Of a DNA stretch of 64,000 nt, positions 49,009 through 59,856 are shown in pieces (position 1 is the stretch's first letter; each line of letters begins with the position of its first letter). This DNA comes from DATFDN01 sp963756545 (GTDB taxonomy: Bacteria > Pseudomonadota > Alphaproteobacteria > Acetobacterales > Acetobacteraceae), in contig CAVWNY010000003.1 of the NCBI GenBank assembly GCA_963756545.1, positions 248,001 to 312,000 of the forward strand. Direction: 5' to 3'. Both the position numbers and the translations under genes were made by a program. The notes under the pieces were generated by a model. The model made no database searches and had not been told where the DNA came from. It saw only the letters and a program-made list of their open reading frames with translations.

Positions 49009-49722
49009 TCACGCCGTGAGGAATCCCAAGGTCGATCCCTCCAGCACGGCGCAGGTCAGCGCGCCCCCGAACACCGCCCCGGTGTCGATGCAGATGCGGT
49101 TGGCGCGCACGAGGGGCGCGTTGACCGGAGTGTGGCCGTGGACGACGACCACGCCGAGGTCTTGGTCGGTGAACAAGAACGGCTGGCGGATGCGCAGCAA
49201 ATCCTCCGGCGCCTGATCCTCCAGACGCACGCCGGGCCGGATGCCCGCGTGGGCGAACACATAGCCGCCCTCGCGATGCAGCATGGTCAGCCCGTGCAGA
49301 AAGGCGAGATGGTCGTCCGGCACCGCGCCGCGCCACGCCGCGCGCGGGCCTTCCGGGTCCAGCCCGTAGCTCGCCAGCGCGGGCTTGCCGCCGTGGAACA
49401 GCCAGTCGGTGCCGGCGGCGCGCTCCCCGGCCAGCGCCTCGATCATGGTCTGCTCGTGGTTGCCTTTCAGGTTCACGGTCGGGATGCCCGCGATCGGCGG
49501 CCCATGGCGCAACAGTTCGATCACGCCGGCGGTGTCCGGGCCGCGATCGACATAGTCCCCGATATGCACCAGCAACGGCGCCGCGATCGGGCGGCGCGCG
49601 TGATCGGCGGCGATCGCCGCGTGCAGCGTGATGAGCTGGGTGAGGCAACCGTGGATGTCGCCGATCGCATAGACGCGACGGCCGGGCGGCAGGACGGCCG
49701 GGGCGGGGGTGAGGGCGAGCAT
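49009..49722 (-). CDS. PPP-type metallophosphoesterase (serine/threonine phosphatase-like)
   Basis: A 237-residue phosphatase with all PPP signatures: YAIGDIHGCLTQLITLH (metal site 1), VHIGDYVDRGPDTAGVIE (bridging Asp), NLKGNHEQTMIEA (general acid His) and, later, FAHAGI and VHGHTPVN. Bacterial relatives dephosphorylate proteins or dinucleoside polyphosphates (ApaH-like). There is no export signal. It lies upstream of the EamA gene on the same strand but is separated from it by a repeat. Confidence 0.92.
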   Translation of the reverse strand: MLALTPAPAVLPPGRRVYAIGDIHGCLTQLITLHAAIAADHARRPIAAPLLVHIGDYVDRGPDTAGVIELLRHGPPIAGIPTVNLKGNHEQTMIEALAGERAAGTDWLFHGGKPALASYGLDPEGPRAAWRGAVPDDHLAFLHGLTMLHREGGYVFAHAGIRPGVRLEDQAPEDLLRIRQPFLFTDQDLGVVVVHGHTPVNAPLVRANRICIDTGAVFGGALTCAVLEGSTLGFLTA

Positions 49723-49959
49723 GTCCCCGCCGTTTAGAGCGCCGGCATCCAGAGCGCCAGCACCGCAGACGACCCGGCTCGGCCGGGCCGGCGTCAGCGA
49801 GCAACGTGCTGACCGCTATCCGCTTTCGAACCTGCGACGGAAATAATGCGTTAAAAGGATGATACCGACGAGAAATGCAGCCCTTCGTCACTAATTTCTC
49901 TGGCGAACCAAATCACCTTCGGTGCTACTTGGTGCATGACGTTATACAAGGAGGACTGC

Positions 49960-50322
49960 ATGAAATCCCTCGTGCTCGGGATCGTGGCTGCCGCGTTGGC
50001 AGGCGGCGTGGCGATCGGTCAGACCACGACCGGATCGGCATCGACACCCAACGCCAATCAGAATGGCGCAGGCGTTGCGGCGGCATCCGGCAACGACAAT
50101 CAGGCCGTTGCCACAACCACCGCGAATGCGCCGACCCCGGCGCGCGGCGCGAACAGCTTCACCCATGCGCAGGCGAAGCACCGGCTTGAAGAGAACGGAT
50201 TCTCTAACGTCTCCGAGCTGGCGAAGGATAATGACGGCGTTTGGCGCGGAACCGCGCAAATGAGCGGTCATCCGGTTCGAGTGTGGGTCGATTACAAGGG
50301 CAATGTCGGCCAGCAACAATAA
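49960..50322 (+). CDS. Exported PepSY-like small protein, 120 aa
   Basis: A 120-residue protein with a signal peptide (MKSLVLGIVAAALAGGVAIG), an Asn/Thr/Ala-rich spacer and a C-terminal domain of about 50 residues (THAQAKHRLEENGFSNVSEL, then GVWRGTAQMSGHPVRVWVDY) with the alpha-beta-beta layout of PepSY-like modules. AAGGAGG six bases before the ATG at 49960 sets the start. It precedes the GsmA-like stress gene by 36 bases and is likely cotranscribed. Role: unknown periplasmic factor. Confidence 0.75.
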   Translation: MKSLVLGIVAAALAGGVAIGQTTTGSASTPNANQNGAGVAAASGNDNQAVATTTANAPTPARGANSFTHAQAKHRLEENGFSNVSELAKDNDGVWRGTAQMSGHPVRVWVDYKGNVGQQQ

Positions 50323-50358
50323 GTTCCGCCGTTTCGAGAGCAGGAGCATCGTGAAACC

Positions 50359-50961
50359 ATGCGAACCGTGACCAGACTTTATGATAACCACGCAGATGCC
50401 GTTCAGGTCGTGCAAGACCTGGAAGCGGCCGGCATTCCACACAGCGCGATCAGCATCGTCGCGAACAACCACGGCAACCGCTACGGCCCCGTCGTTGCCG
50501 AGGGCGGCAAGGCCACCGGCACCGGCGCGACCGCCGGCGGGATTGTCGGAGGCGGCGTCGGCCTGCTGGCAGGCATCGGACTGCTCGCCATCCCTGGCGT
50601 CGGCCCGGTGGTTGCCGCAGGGTGGCTCGTCGCGACCCTCGCCGGCGCGGGAGTCGGCGCCGCCGCCGGTGCGGCGACGGGTGGCTTGCTCGGTTCCCTG
50701 ACCCACGCGGGCATTCCCGAGAACGAGGCGCACGTTTATGCCGAGGGCATCCGCCGCGGCGGTTCTCTGGTGACCGTGCGCAGCGAGGATCCCGACGCAG
50801 CGCGCGCCGAGGCCATCATGGCCGGGCATAATGCGGCCGACTGGACCGAGCGGGATCGCGCTTATCGGGCGTCCGGCTGGAATCGCTTCGACCCGAACGC
50901 ACCGATCTACACGCCGTCCCAGGCCGAGGTGGAAAGCAGGGTGCGCAGGAGCGGGGTCTGA
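50359..50961 (+). CDS. General stress protein 17M-like protein with glycine zipper
   Basis: A 200-residue protein. The N-terminal part (TRLYDNHADAVQVVQDLEAA, then IPHSAISIVANN) matches the general-stress module also seen in the protein at 13700. A long Gly/Ala segment (GIVGGGVGLLAGIGLLAIPG and GAGVGAAAGAATGGLLGSL) looks like a glycine zipper able to insert in a membrane. The end (EAHVYAEGIRRGGSLVTVRS) repeats a phrase found in the 13700 protein (AYAEGLRRGQAMLVVR). It is followed by a strong terminator. Confidence 0.85.
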   Translation: MRTVTRLYDNHADAVQVVQDLEAAGIPHSAISIVANNHGNRYGPVVAEGGKATGTGATAGGIVGGGVGLLAGIGLLAIPGVGPVVAAGWLVATLAGAGVGAAAGAATGGLLGSLTHAGIPENEAHVYAEGIRRGGSLVTVRSEDPDAARAEAIMAGHNAADWTERDRAYRASGWNRFDPNAPIYTPSQAEVESRVRRSGV

Positions 50962-50980
50962 TCGGCACTCCGGACCGAGG

Positions 50981-51018
50981 ATCGGGCGCGCCTTCCGGCG
51001 GGCGCGCCCGATCTTTAT
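50981..51018 (+). terminator. Rho-independent terminator
   Basis: A perfect 12-bp stem, ATCGGGCGCGCC (50981-50992) with GGCGCGCCCGAT (51001-51012), loop TTCCGGCG, then CTTTAT. It is 20 bases after the stress gene stop and just before the stop of the convergent CocE/NonD gene, so it can serve both. Confidence 0.85.
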
Positions 51019-51031
51019 CTAGCAAGACCGA

Positions 51032-52834
51032 TCAGAGCGCCAGCACCGGCAGCAAGACCCGGCTCGGCCGGCCGGCGTCGACGAACACCGTGTTGACCGC
51101 GACCCGCTTCCGCGTCGCCCGCCCCTCCGGCTCGCCGGTGTTGGGGTTCACGTCGAATTTGGGGAAGTTGCTGGAGGAGATGTCCAGCCGCACCCGATGC
51201 CCCGGCAGGAACAGGTTCGCGGTGGGAAACAGCGTGATCCGCGCCCGCACCACCTCGCCGGGCCGGCGCAGGCGCGGCGCGGCCGGGTCCTCGGCGTAGC
51301 GCAGGCGCAGAATCCCGTCCGTCAGCAGCATCGCATAGCCGCGCGGATAGTCGGCCGAGGGCGGATGCAGGTCGATCAGCTTGGCCGTGAAGTCCGTGTC
51401 CGGCCCGTCGGTCGCGACGAACAATTCCGCCTCGACCGGCCCGACGATCCGCAAGGGCCGCGACAGCGGTGCGGTCTGGAAAACCAGCACGTCGGGCCGC
51501 GAAGCGAGCGGCAGGAAGGGCGGTTCGCAGCCGAAGAACGCCGGCGCCTCCACCTGGTCCCAAGCCCCGGCGCGGGCCACCGGCTCCAGGCTGGAAAACG
51601 CGCCGCCGATCGTCGGCACCGGGCGGCGCGGGTCGAAGTCGTAACACAGCGGGGCCGCCTCGGCATCCGGCGCGGCCGGGTCGAGTCGTCCGTTGCCGTG
51701 CAGATGCCAGGGCACGAACCCGGTTCCCGGCACCGGCCAGTCCGCCGCCGCGAGCCAGCGCCCGCCGTGATCGAGATGACCGGCCTCGGTGCGCCGGCCG
51801 CTGCCGCCGCCCATGACGAAGATTCGCACCGCGGGCTCATCCCGCGCCGCGCCCTTCACGACGTGATCGAAGAAGCGCAGCCGAAAGGCCCGCCAGTCGC
51901 CGGCCCAGGTGTCGATCGGCGCATCCGGTCCGAAATCGACGTCGCCGAACACCCGATCGCTGCGGTCGCCATGCGTCCATGGCCCCAGGATCAGCCGCTG
52001 CGGCCCGCACGCCCGGAGGCCCGTGTAGTTGCCGGTCGCGGTCAGCGTGTACGGGTCCCACCACGACGACAGATGGACGCAGGCGGCACGGCTATAGCGG
52101 TCGTACCACGCAGCCGTGCGGATGCCCAACTGGTGCCAGAAGCCGTCATCGGCGCCGTGCGTCCACTGCTCGAACAGATAGGCTTCGTAGTCGGGATGGT
52201 GGCGCAGCGGCGAGTGTCCCGGCTTCCAGGGCATCCGCGCGAACCAGTCGCTGATGTCCTCGGCCTCCAGCGCCGCCCGCATCACCGGGTCAGCCTCGGC
52301 CTCCGGCGAGGCCAGGGCGTTCTTGTGCGCCCACGTCGCCTGCTTCAGCTCGAACGCGCCCGACTGGCGGATGCCCGATTGCCACGAATTGGCGAACCCG
52401 CCGCAGTCGAGCACCTGCGCGATTAACCCCGGCGGATCGAGGCAGCCCAGCGCGGCCTGGGTATGCGCGGCGTAGGAGAGGCCCATCGTGCAAATGCGCC
52501 CGTCGCACCAGGGCTGGTCGCGGAGCCAGGCGCAGGCGTCGAACCCGTCCTCGCCGTCGGAAAGGTACTTCACGAACCGCCCCTCCGACCCATAGCGCCC
52601 GCGCGTGTCCTGGAACGCCACCGCGTAGCCGTGCGCGGTGAAATAACCCGCCAGCGCGGCCCGGCTGGCGGGCGTGCGGTCCTCGGCGGTGATCTCGCTG
52701 CGGCTGGGCAGGTGACGGCCGTAGGGCGTGCGCTCCATGATGACGGGGAAGGGGCCGGCACCGTCGGGGAGGTGGATGTCGGTGGCGAGCCGCACGCCAT
52801 CGCGCATCGGCACCATTCGAGTTGCCAAGGGCAT
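51032..52834 (-). CDS. CocE/NonD family hydrolase
   Basis: A 600-residue serine hydrolase of the X-prolyl dipeptidyl-peptidase/cocaine esterase family. The nucleophile is S120 in CTMGLSYAAHTQAALG, LILGPWTHGDR provides a conserved His-containing segment, and the C-terminal jelly-roll includes LFVATDGPDTDFTAKLIDLH and LPGHRVRLDISSSNFPKFDV. GAGGAG precedes the ATG at 52834. No signal peptide is seen. It hydrolyses an ester or amide not identified here. It is divergent from the molybdopterin enzyme, with 85 bases between starts. Confidence 0.92.
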   Translation of the reverse strand: MPLATRMVPMRDGVRLATDIHLPDGAGPFPVIMERTPYGRHLPSRSEITAEDRTPASRAALAGYFTAHGYAVAFQDTRGRYGSEGRFVKYLSDGEDGFDACAWLRDQPWCDGRICTMGLSYAAHTQAALGCLDPPGLIAQVLDCGGFANSWQSGIRQSGAFELKQATWAHKNALASPEAEADPVMRAALEAEDISDWFARMPWKPGHSPLRHHPDYEAYLFEQWTHGADDGFWHQLGIRTAAWYDRYSRAACVHLSSWWDPYTLTATGNYTGLRACGPQRLILGPWTHGDRSDRVFGDVDFGPDAPIDTWAGDWRAFRLRFFDHVVKGAARDEPAVRIFVMGGGSGRRTEAGHLDHGGRWLAAADWPVPGTGFVPWHLHGNGRLDPAAPDAEAAPLCYDFDPRRPVPTIGGAFSSLEPVARAGAWDQVEAPAFFGCEPPFLPLASRPDVLVFQTAPLSRPLRIVGPVEAELFVATDGPDTDFTAKLIDLHPPSADYPRGYAMLLTDGILRLRYAEDPAAPRLRRPGEVVRARITLFPTANLFLPGHRVRLDISSSNFPKFDVNPNTGEPEGRATRKRVAVNTVFVDAGRPSRVLLPVLAL

Positions 52835-52919
52835 TCCGGACTCCTCTTCGGGCGCGCCATCGGCACCCCTACCGGTGGCCATTTTGCCAACCACTTCCCG
52901 CCCGCGCTAGGCTACCACC

Positions 52920-55010
52920 ATGCCCGAGACCCTTTCCCGCGCCATCCGCAACTCCGTCTGCCCGCACGACTGTCCCTCCACCTGCGCACTGGAGGTCGAG
53001 GTGCTGGACAACCGGCGCATCGGCGCGGTGCGCGGCGCGGCTGAGAACAACTACACGGCCGGCGTCATCTGCGCGAAAGTCGCCCGCTACGCCGAGCGCA
53101 TCCACCACCCGGGCCGGGTGACGCGGCCGCTGCTGCGCACGGGGCCGAAAGGCTCCGGGCAGTTCCGCGAGATCGGCTGGGACGAGGCGCTCGACCGTAC
53201 CTCGGGCGCGATGGCCGAGGCCGCCGCGAAGCACGGCACCGAGGCGGTGTGGCCGTTCTACTACGCCGGCACGATGGGGCTGGTGCAGCGCGACGGGATC
53301 AACCGGCTGCGCCACGCGATGAAGTACTCACGCCAGCGCCTCACCATCTGCACATCGATCTGCGAGGCCGGCTGGTTCGCCGGTGTCGGCGGCTATCGCG
53401 GGCCGGACCCGCGCGAGATGGCGCGGTCCGATCTCATCGTGATCTGGGGCGGCAACCCGGTTGCCACGCAGGTCAACGTGATGACCCACGTAACCCGCGC
53501 TCGCAAGCGCGGGGCGAAGCTCGTGGTGGTCGATCCCTACCGCAGCGGGACGGCGGCGGTCGCCGACATGCACATTGCGCCGCGCCCGGCCACCGACGGC
53601 GCGCTCGCCTGCGCGGTCATGCACATCGCCTTCCGCGACGGCTGGGCCGATCGCGCCTACATGGCCGCGCACGCCGACTGCCCCGACGCGCTGGAAGCGC
53701 ATCTGGCGTCGCGCGGGCCGGACTGGGCCTCGGCGATCACCGGGCTTCCGGTCGAGCAGATCGAGGCGTTCGCGGCGCTGTATGGCTCGACCAAGCGCAG
53801 CTACATCCGCCTCGGCTACGGCTTCGCCCGTGTGCGCAACGGCGCGGCCAACATGCACGCCGTCACCTGCCTGCCCACGGTCGCCGGGACCTGGCCGCAC
53901 GAGGGCGGCGGCGCCTTATGGAGCAACCGGGGCATCTATCACTGGGACAAGACGCTGATTGAGGGCCACGACGTCCGCGACCTCACGATCCGCGAAATGG
54001 ATATGAGCCGCATCGGCAGCGTGCTCACCGGGGACCGGCGCGAGCTGGGCGACGGCCCGCCGGTCCACGCGCTGTTCATCCAGAACCAGAACCCGGTCAC
54101 GGTCTGCCCCGACAGCAACCGCGTGCGCCGCGGCTTCGCGCGCGAGGACCTGTTCGTGTGCGTCCACGAGCAGTTCATGACGGAGACCGCGCGCTGGGCC
54201 GACATCGTGCTGCCGGCGACGATGTTCATGGAGCACGACGACATCTATCAGGCGGGCGGGCACAGTCATATCCAGATCGGCCCCAAGCTGATCGACCCGC
54301 CGGGCGAATGCCGGTCAAACCACGAGGTGATCTGCGGGTTGGCGCATCGGCTTGGCGCGAAGCACCCCGGCTTCGAGATGACAGCGTGGGAGATGATCGA
54401 CGCGACCCTGCGCGCCTCGGGCTGGCCCGATGCGGCGACGGTGGTGGAGCGGCGCTGGGTGGACGCGCAGCTGCCGTTCGCGGAGCAGCATTTCTTGAAC
54501 GGATTCCCCCACCGGGGCGGCCGGTTCCGCTTCGCCCCCGACTGGGCGCGCATCGGCCCGCAACACGCCGGGATGCCGCGCCTGCCCGACCATTTCGCGA
54601 TCATCGACGAATCGCGCGCCGATTGTCCGTTCCGCCTGGTGACCGCGCCCGCGCGCCGCTTCCTGAACACCAGCTTCACCGAGATGGAAAGCTCCCGTCG
54701 CATGGAGGGGCGCCCGACCGCGCAGGTTCATCCGGCCGACGCCGCACGGCTCGGATTGACGGAGGGCGGCAAGCTCCGCCTGGGCAACGCCCGCGGCGAG
54801 GTGATTTTGCATGTGCGCGTGACCGAGGGCGCGCAGCCCGGCGTGGTGGTGGCCGAGAGCGTCTGGCCCAGCGAGTGCTTCGAGGGCGGTATCGGCATCA
54901 ACGCCTTGACCAGCGACGATCCGGCCCCGCCGATGGGCGGCGCGGTGTTCCATGACACCGCGGTCTGGATGCGCGCGGAAGCGGCCGTGATGCCGTTGGC
55001 GGCGGAGTGA
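52920..55010 (+). CDS. Molybdopterin-dependent oxidoreductase with N-terminal 4Fe-4S site
   Basis: A 696-residue enzyme of the DMSO reductase/formate dehydrogenase superfamily. The iron-sulfur ligands are C14, C18, C22 and C51 (SVCPHDCPSTCALEV, GVICAK). LIVIWGGNPVATQVNVMTH and WADIVLPATMFMEHDDIYQ are bis-MGD-binding and dinucleotide-binding signatures, and TAQVHPADAARLGLTEGGKL starts the C-terminal barrel. A CTSIC segment lies where the Mo ligand is expected, but whether Cys or Ser coordinates cannot be judged. There is no Tat leader, so it is cytoplasmic. No electron-transfer subunit is adjacent. Confidence 0.92.
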   Translation: MPETLSRAIRNSVCPHDCPSTCALEVEVLDNRRIGAVRGAAENNYTAGVICAKVARYAERIHHPGRVTRPLLRTGPKGSGQFREIGWDEALDRTSGAMAEAAAKHGTEAVWPFYYAGTMGLVQRDGINRLRHAMKYSRQRLTICTSICEAGWFAGVGGYRGPDPREMARSDLIVIWGGNPVATQVNVMTHVTRARKRGAKLVVVDPYRSGTAAVADMHIAPRPATDGALACAVMHIAFRDGWADRAYMAAHADCPDALEAHLASRGPDWASAITGLPVEQIEAFAALYGSTKRSYIRLGYGFARVRNGAANMHAVTCLPTVAGTWPHEGGGALWSNRGIYHWDKTLIEGHDVRDLTIREMDMSRIGSVLTGDRRELGDGPPVHALFIQNQNPVTVCPDSNRVRRGFAREDLFVCVHEQFMTETARWADIVLPATMFMEHDDIYQAGGHSHIQIGPKLIDPPGECRSNHEVICGLAHRLGAKHPGFEMTAWEMIDATLRASGWPDAATVVERRWVDAQLPFAEQHFLNGFPHRGGRFRFAPDWARIGPQHAGMPRLPDHFAIIDESRADCPFRLVTAPARRFLNTSFTEMESSRRMEGRPTAQVHPADAARLGLTEGGKLRLGNARGEVILHVRVTEGAQPGVVVAESVWPSECFEGGIGINALTSDDPAPPMGGAVFHDTAVWMRAEAAVMPLAAE

Positions 55011-55074
55011 TTCTGGCCCGCTGATCGGTCCGTACCCGGCTGATACCCAGCCCGCCTAATGATTGACCCTTCGC

Positions 55075-55162
55075 CGTCGTCATGGCCGGGCTTGGCCCGG
55101 CCACCCACGTCTTGAACAACCGCAAAGACGTGGGTGCCCGGCCTTCGCCGGGCATGACGACG
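55075..55162. repeat. Long palindromic intergenic repeat (REP-like family A)
   Basis: An 88-bp palindrome: CGTCGTCATGGCCGGGC at the left, GCCCGGCCTTCGCCGGGCATGACGACG at the right in the form of nested inverted repeats, and inner arms CCCACGTCTT / AAGACGTGGG around a short AT-richer loop. It is the best-preserved of three copies (others at 19321 and 21066). It lies after the molybdopterin gene and before the convergent ABC exporter. Confidence 0.8.
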
Positions 55163-55199
55163 CATTATGGATCGGTCAGTGTCTAAGCCGATTGGTATG

Positions 55200-55290
55200 A
55201 CCCCTCCCGCAAGGGGAGGGGAGGGGCGGCGTAGTGAGCGCCCAGCCTTCCCCTCCCCTTGCGGGAGGGGGCCGGGGGCCGGGGGAGGGA
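55200..55290. repeat. Paired GC-rich hairpin repeat (family B)
   Basis: CCCCTCCCGCAAGGGGAGGG and CCCCTCCCCTTGCGGGAGGG are inverted copies about 40 bases apart, followed by a G-rich run. With the palindrome at 55075 it fills the 315-base space between convergent genes, in which no coding frame is supported. Confidence 0.75.
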
Positions 55291-55325
55291 TCGCGCGCGA
55301 TGTCGTCGTCGATTAGGCCGCGCCC

Positions 55326-57182
<1,857 letters not shown>

Positions 57183-57276
57183 GGGGCCAAGGGGTGGCGA
57201 CGCCGAGGGGCGGCGTCAATGAAGAAGTGTGACCGGGCAGGGTGCGCGAGCGAGGTCCGCCCCCGCCTGGGTCAGC

Positions 57277-58092
57277 CTACCGCTGGTCCGACCTGCGCTT
57301 GCACGTCGGCGAGCTGAGGGCCGCGCCCGAGAGCAGATACAGTCCGGCGCTGATCGTGGTGATCCAGAAGCTGGTCGGCCAGTCGGTGTAGAACGCCGCG
57401 ACCAGCCCCAGCCACGCCTCGGCCAGCGCCAGCGCCACGGCGAGCGAGATCCCCCGGCCCAGCCGGATGGTCAGCCGCTGCGCCGCGGCCGCCGGCCCCA
57501 CCATGAGCGCGAACACCAGCAGCACGCCGACGATCTGCACGCTCTCGGCGGTCGCCAGCGCGACCAGCGCCATGAACAGCACGCCGACCAGCCGCAGGCT
57601 GACGCCGCGCGCCTCCGCCAGCTCCGGCTGCACGCTCGCGAACAGCAGCGGGCGGGCGATCGCCGCCAGCCCGCTCAGGCAGACCAGCCCGAGGCCGAGC
57701 AGCGCCCAGACCGTTTCGCGGTCCACGCCCAGCACGTTGCCGAACAGCAGCGCGGTCGCTTGCGCGGCGCTGGACGTGAAGAAGTGCAGGAACAGCAGGC
57801 CGCAGCCGAGGGCGAAGGCGAGCACGACACCGATCGCGACGTCGCGCCCGGCGAGCCGCTCGCCCAGCAACCCCATCCCGATGCCGCCCGCCACGGTGAC
57901 GGCCAGCAGCCCCCAGAGCGGCGCAATCCCGATCAGGATCGCCCCGGTCGCGCCGGTGAAGCCGATATGGCCCAGCGCGTGGCCGGCGAAGGTCTGGCCG
58001 CGCAGCACCAGGAAGTAGCCGACGGCGCCGGCCACCACCGCGACGATGCCGGCGGCAGCGAATGCGTTGACCATGAAGCCGTAGGCGAACAT
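57277..58092 (-). CDS. znuB: Zinc ABC transporter permease (ZnuB-like)
   Basis: A 271-residue permease of the ABC-3 family with about eight helices. GYFLVLRGQTFAGHALGHIG near residue 25 and VQIVGVLLVFALMVGPAAAA near 195 are family landmarks. It starts three bases after the znuC stop. Pairing with ZnuA, ZnuC and a Zur box makes zinc the probable substrate; Mn or Fe permeases share this fold. The C-terminal tail is basic (SPTCKRRSDQR). Confidence 0.92.
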   Translation of the reverse strand: MFAYGFMVNAFAAAGIVAVVAGAVGYFLVLRGQTFAGHALGHIGFTGATGAILIGIAPLWGLLAVTVAGGIGMGLLGERLAGRDVAIGVVLAFALGCGLLFLHFFTSSAAQATALLFGNVLGVDRETVWALLGLGLVCLSGLAAIARPLLFASVQPELAEARGVSLRLVGVLFMALVALATAESVQIVGVLLVFALMVGPAAAAQRLTIRLGRGISLAVALALAEAWLGLVAAFYTDWPTSFWITTISAGLYLLSGAALSSPTCKRRSDQR

Positions 58093-58095
58093 CGC

Positions 58096-58896
58096 TCAGT
58101 GCGTGTGGGTGTCGTGTTGGTGCGCGTCGTGCTCGACGTCGTGGCCGCCGGCCATGACGAAGACCCGCCCGCCCGCGCGCACCACCTCGATCTCGGCGCC
58201 GTAGAGGCGCGACAGCACGGGGCCGGTGATGACCTCCTCGACCGACCCAAGCGCGGCGTGGCCTCCGCCGAGATAGAGCACGCGGTCGAGCGCGCCGAGC
58301 AGCGGGTTCAGCTCATGGGCGCTGAACAGCACGGCGATCCCAAGCGCGCGCTGCACGCGGCGCACCAGCCCGACCACCTCCTGCTGGTGGCGCGGGTCGA
58401 GACTGATCAGCGGCTCGTCGAGCAGCAGCAGGCGCGGCGAGCCGAGCAGGGCCTGTGCGAGCAGAAGCCGCTGGCGTTCCCCGCCCGACAGATCGGACAC
58501 CGGGCGGGACGCCAGCGCCTCGGCCCCGACCAGGGCGATGACCCGCGCAGCGTCGGCTCGCGCGGCGCCGGAGGGCAGCGGAAGGCCCCAGCGGTGCCCG
58601 TCGGCGGCGCCGGCGACGAGGTCCAAGCCGCTGAGGCGCGGGCCGGCCCCGGCGCGCACCTGCGGCATGTAGCCGATGGCGACGCTGCCGCGTGCGGCGG
58701 GGCGGCCGAGCACCTCGACGGTTCCGCGTCGCGGGCGCAGCAGGCCGAGGATGGCGCGCATCAGCGTGGTCTTGCCCGCCCCGTTCGGGCCCAGCACGCC
58801 GACGAACTCGCCCCCGGCGATGGCGAACGAGACGTCACGGAGCACGTCGCGCCCGCCCATCGCGAGGGTCACGTCCTGAAGCGCGATGGCGTTCAC
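58096..58896 (-). CDS. znuC: Zinc ABC transporter ATPase (ZnuC-like) with His-rich tail
   Basis: A 266-residue ATPase that powers metal uptake. Walker A is GVLGPNGAGKTTLMRAILGL, the signature is DLSGGERQRLLLAQALL, Walker B is LLLLDEPLISLD, and the switch His is in VLFSAHELNPLL. The last residues (GGHDVEHDAHQHDTHTH) contain six His, a likely zinc-binding tail that may sense or buffer the metal. The GTG start overlaps the znuA stop (GTGA). Confidence 0.93.
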   Translation of the reverse strand: MNAIALQDVTLAMGGRDVLRDVSFAIAGGEFVGVLGPNGAGKTTLMRAILGLLRPRRGTVEVLGRPAARGSVAIGYMPQVRAGAGPRLSGLDLVAGAADGHRWGLPLPSGAARADAARVIALVGAEALASRPVSDLSGGERQRLLLAQALLGSPRLLLLDEPLISLDPRHQQEVVGLVRRVQRALGIAVLFSAHELNPLLGALDRVLYLGGGHAALGSVEEVITGPVLSRLYGAEIEVVRAGGRVFVMAGGHDVEHDAHQHDTHTH

Positions 58897-59753
58897 CGGC
58901 CCAGCGCCGCGTCCAGGGCGTCGAGCTGGGACAGCATCCAGTGCTGGTAGGTCTGCCCGGGCGGCTCCGTCTCGGTAACGCCGAGCGTCGGGATGCGCGC
59001 CTCCGTGGCAATGCGTCGCAGCCGCTCGGCCGAGGCGTCGGTCGCCTGGCTGTTGTAGATCAGCGCGCGCACCTGACGGGTGCGCAGATCGCGCTCGAAC
59101 GCGGCGATTTCGGCCGCCGAGGGTTCGGTGCCGTTCATCACCGCGAGCTGGAACCGCCGGTTGCGCATGGTCAGGCCAAGCGCCGCCGCCATGTCGCCGA
59201 ACACCGGCTCGGTCGCCGTCACCGCCATCCCGCTCCAGCGCCGGCGCATGGCGGCGATCCGCCGGGTCAGCGGCGCGAGCGAATCGAGGAAAGTTTGCAG
59301 GCGCGCGGCATAGCCCGCGTGGCCGGCGGGGTCGACGCGGGCGAGATCGGCGGTGAGGGCGCGCGCGAAGGTGGGCATGGTGGCCGGATCGTACCAGAGG
59401 TGCGGGTCGGCGTCGGGGCCGGCATGGACCAGCGCGCCGATGTCAATCACCACTCGCCCGGCGCCCGGCTGCGCGGCGATCAGACGCCGCATCCACGGGT
59501 CATAGCCGGCGCCGTTGAGCACCGCGACCCGTGCCTGCGCCACCACCCGCGCAGCCGAGGCGGTGGGCTCGAACAGATGCGGGTCCTGGTCGGGGTTGCT
59601 CAGGATGGCGCTGACCCGCACATCCGGGCCGGCGACCTGGCGGGCGACATCGGCGTAGAAGTTCTCCGCGGCGACCAGGCCGATGGGCTGCGCGCGGGCC
59701 GACGTGACGACGCCGAATGCCAGGAAACCTCCCAGCAGGAGAGCAAGGCGCAT
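58893..59753 (-). CDS. znuA: Zinc ABC transporter substrate-binding protein (ZnuA-like)
   Basis: A 286-residue periplasmic metal-binding protein (cluster A-I). It has a signal peptide (MRLALLLGGFLAFGVVTSAR, cleavage at ARA-QP). Ligand segments are NPDQDPHLFEPTASAARVVA (first His), DADPHLWYDPATMPTFARAL (second His) and a C-terminal Asp/Glu region in VTETEPPGQTYQHWM. The long His-rich loop of E. coli ZnuA is missing; the operon carries its His-rich segment on ZnuC instead. It is first in the operon and starts 70 bases from the Zur palindrome. Confidence 0.92.
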   Translation of the reverse strand: MRLALLLGGFLAFGVVTSARAQPIGLVAAENFYADVARQVAGPDVRVSAILSNPDQDPHLFEPTASAARVVAQARVAVLNGAGYDPWMRRLIAAQPGAGRVVIDIGALVHAGPDADPHLWYDPATMPTFARALTADLARVDPAGHAGYAARLQTFLDSLAPLTRRIAAMRRRWSGMAVTATEPVFGDMAAALGLTMRNRRFQLAVMNGTEPSAAEIAAFERDLRTRQVRALIYNSQATDASAERLRRIATEARIPTLGVTETEPPGQTYQHWMLSQLDALDAALGR

Positions 59754-59823
59754 CCTCCGTGGTCTCCCGTGGACAGGGCCTGCTCGTCGCCCGGACGTTT
59801 GCAGGCTCGGACGTCGATCGAAT

Positions 59824-59840
59824 ATGTTATACTATAACAT
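59824..59840. promoter_or_regulatory. Zur operator (zinc uptake regulator box)
   Basis: ATGTTATACTATAACAT is a perfect 17-bp palindrome and matches the known Zur consensus core GTTATANTATAAC. It lies between the divergent znuA and porin genes in an AT-rich pocket. On the plus strand a TTGCAG (59799) and TATGTT (59823) could be the porin -35 and -10. On the minus strand TATAGT or TATAAC inside the box could be the znuA -10. Zn-loaded Zur bound here would block both promoters. Confidence 0.88.
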
Positions 59841-59856
59841 CCGTCGGAACAAATCC

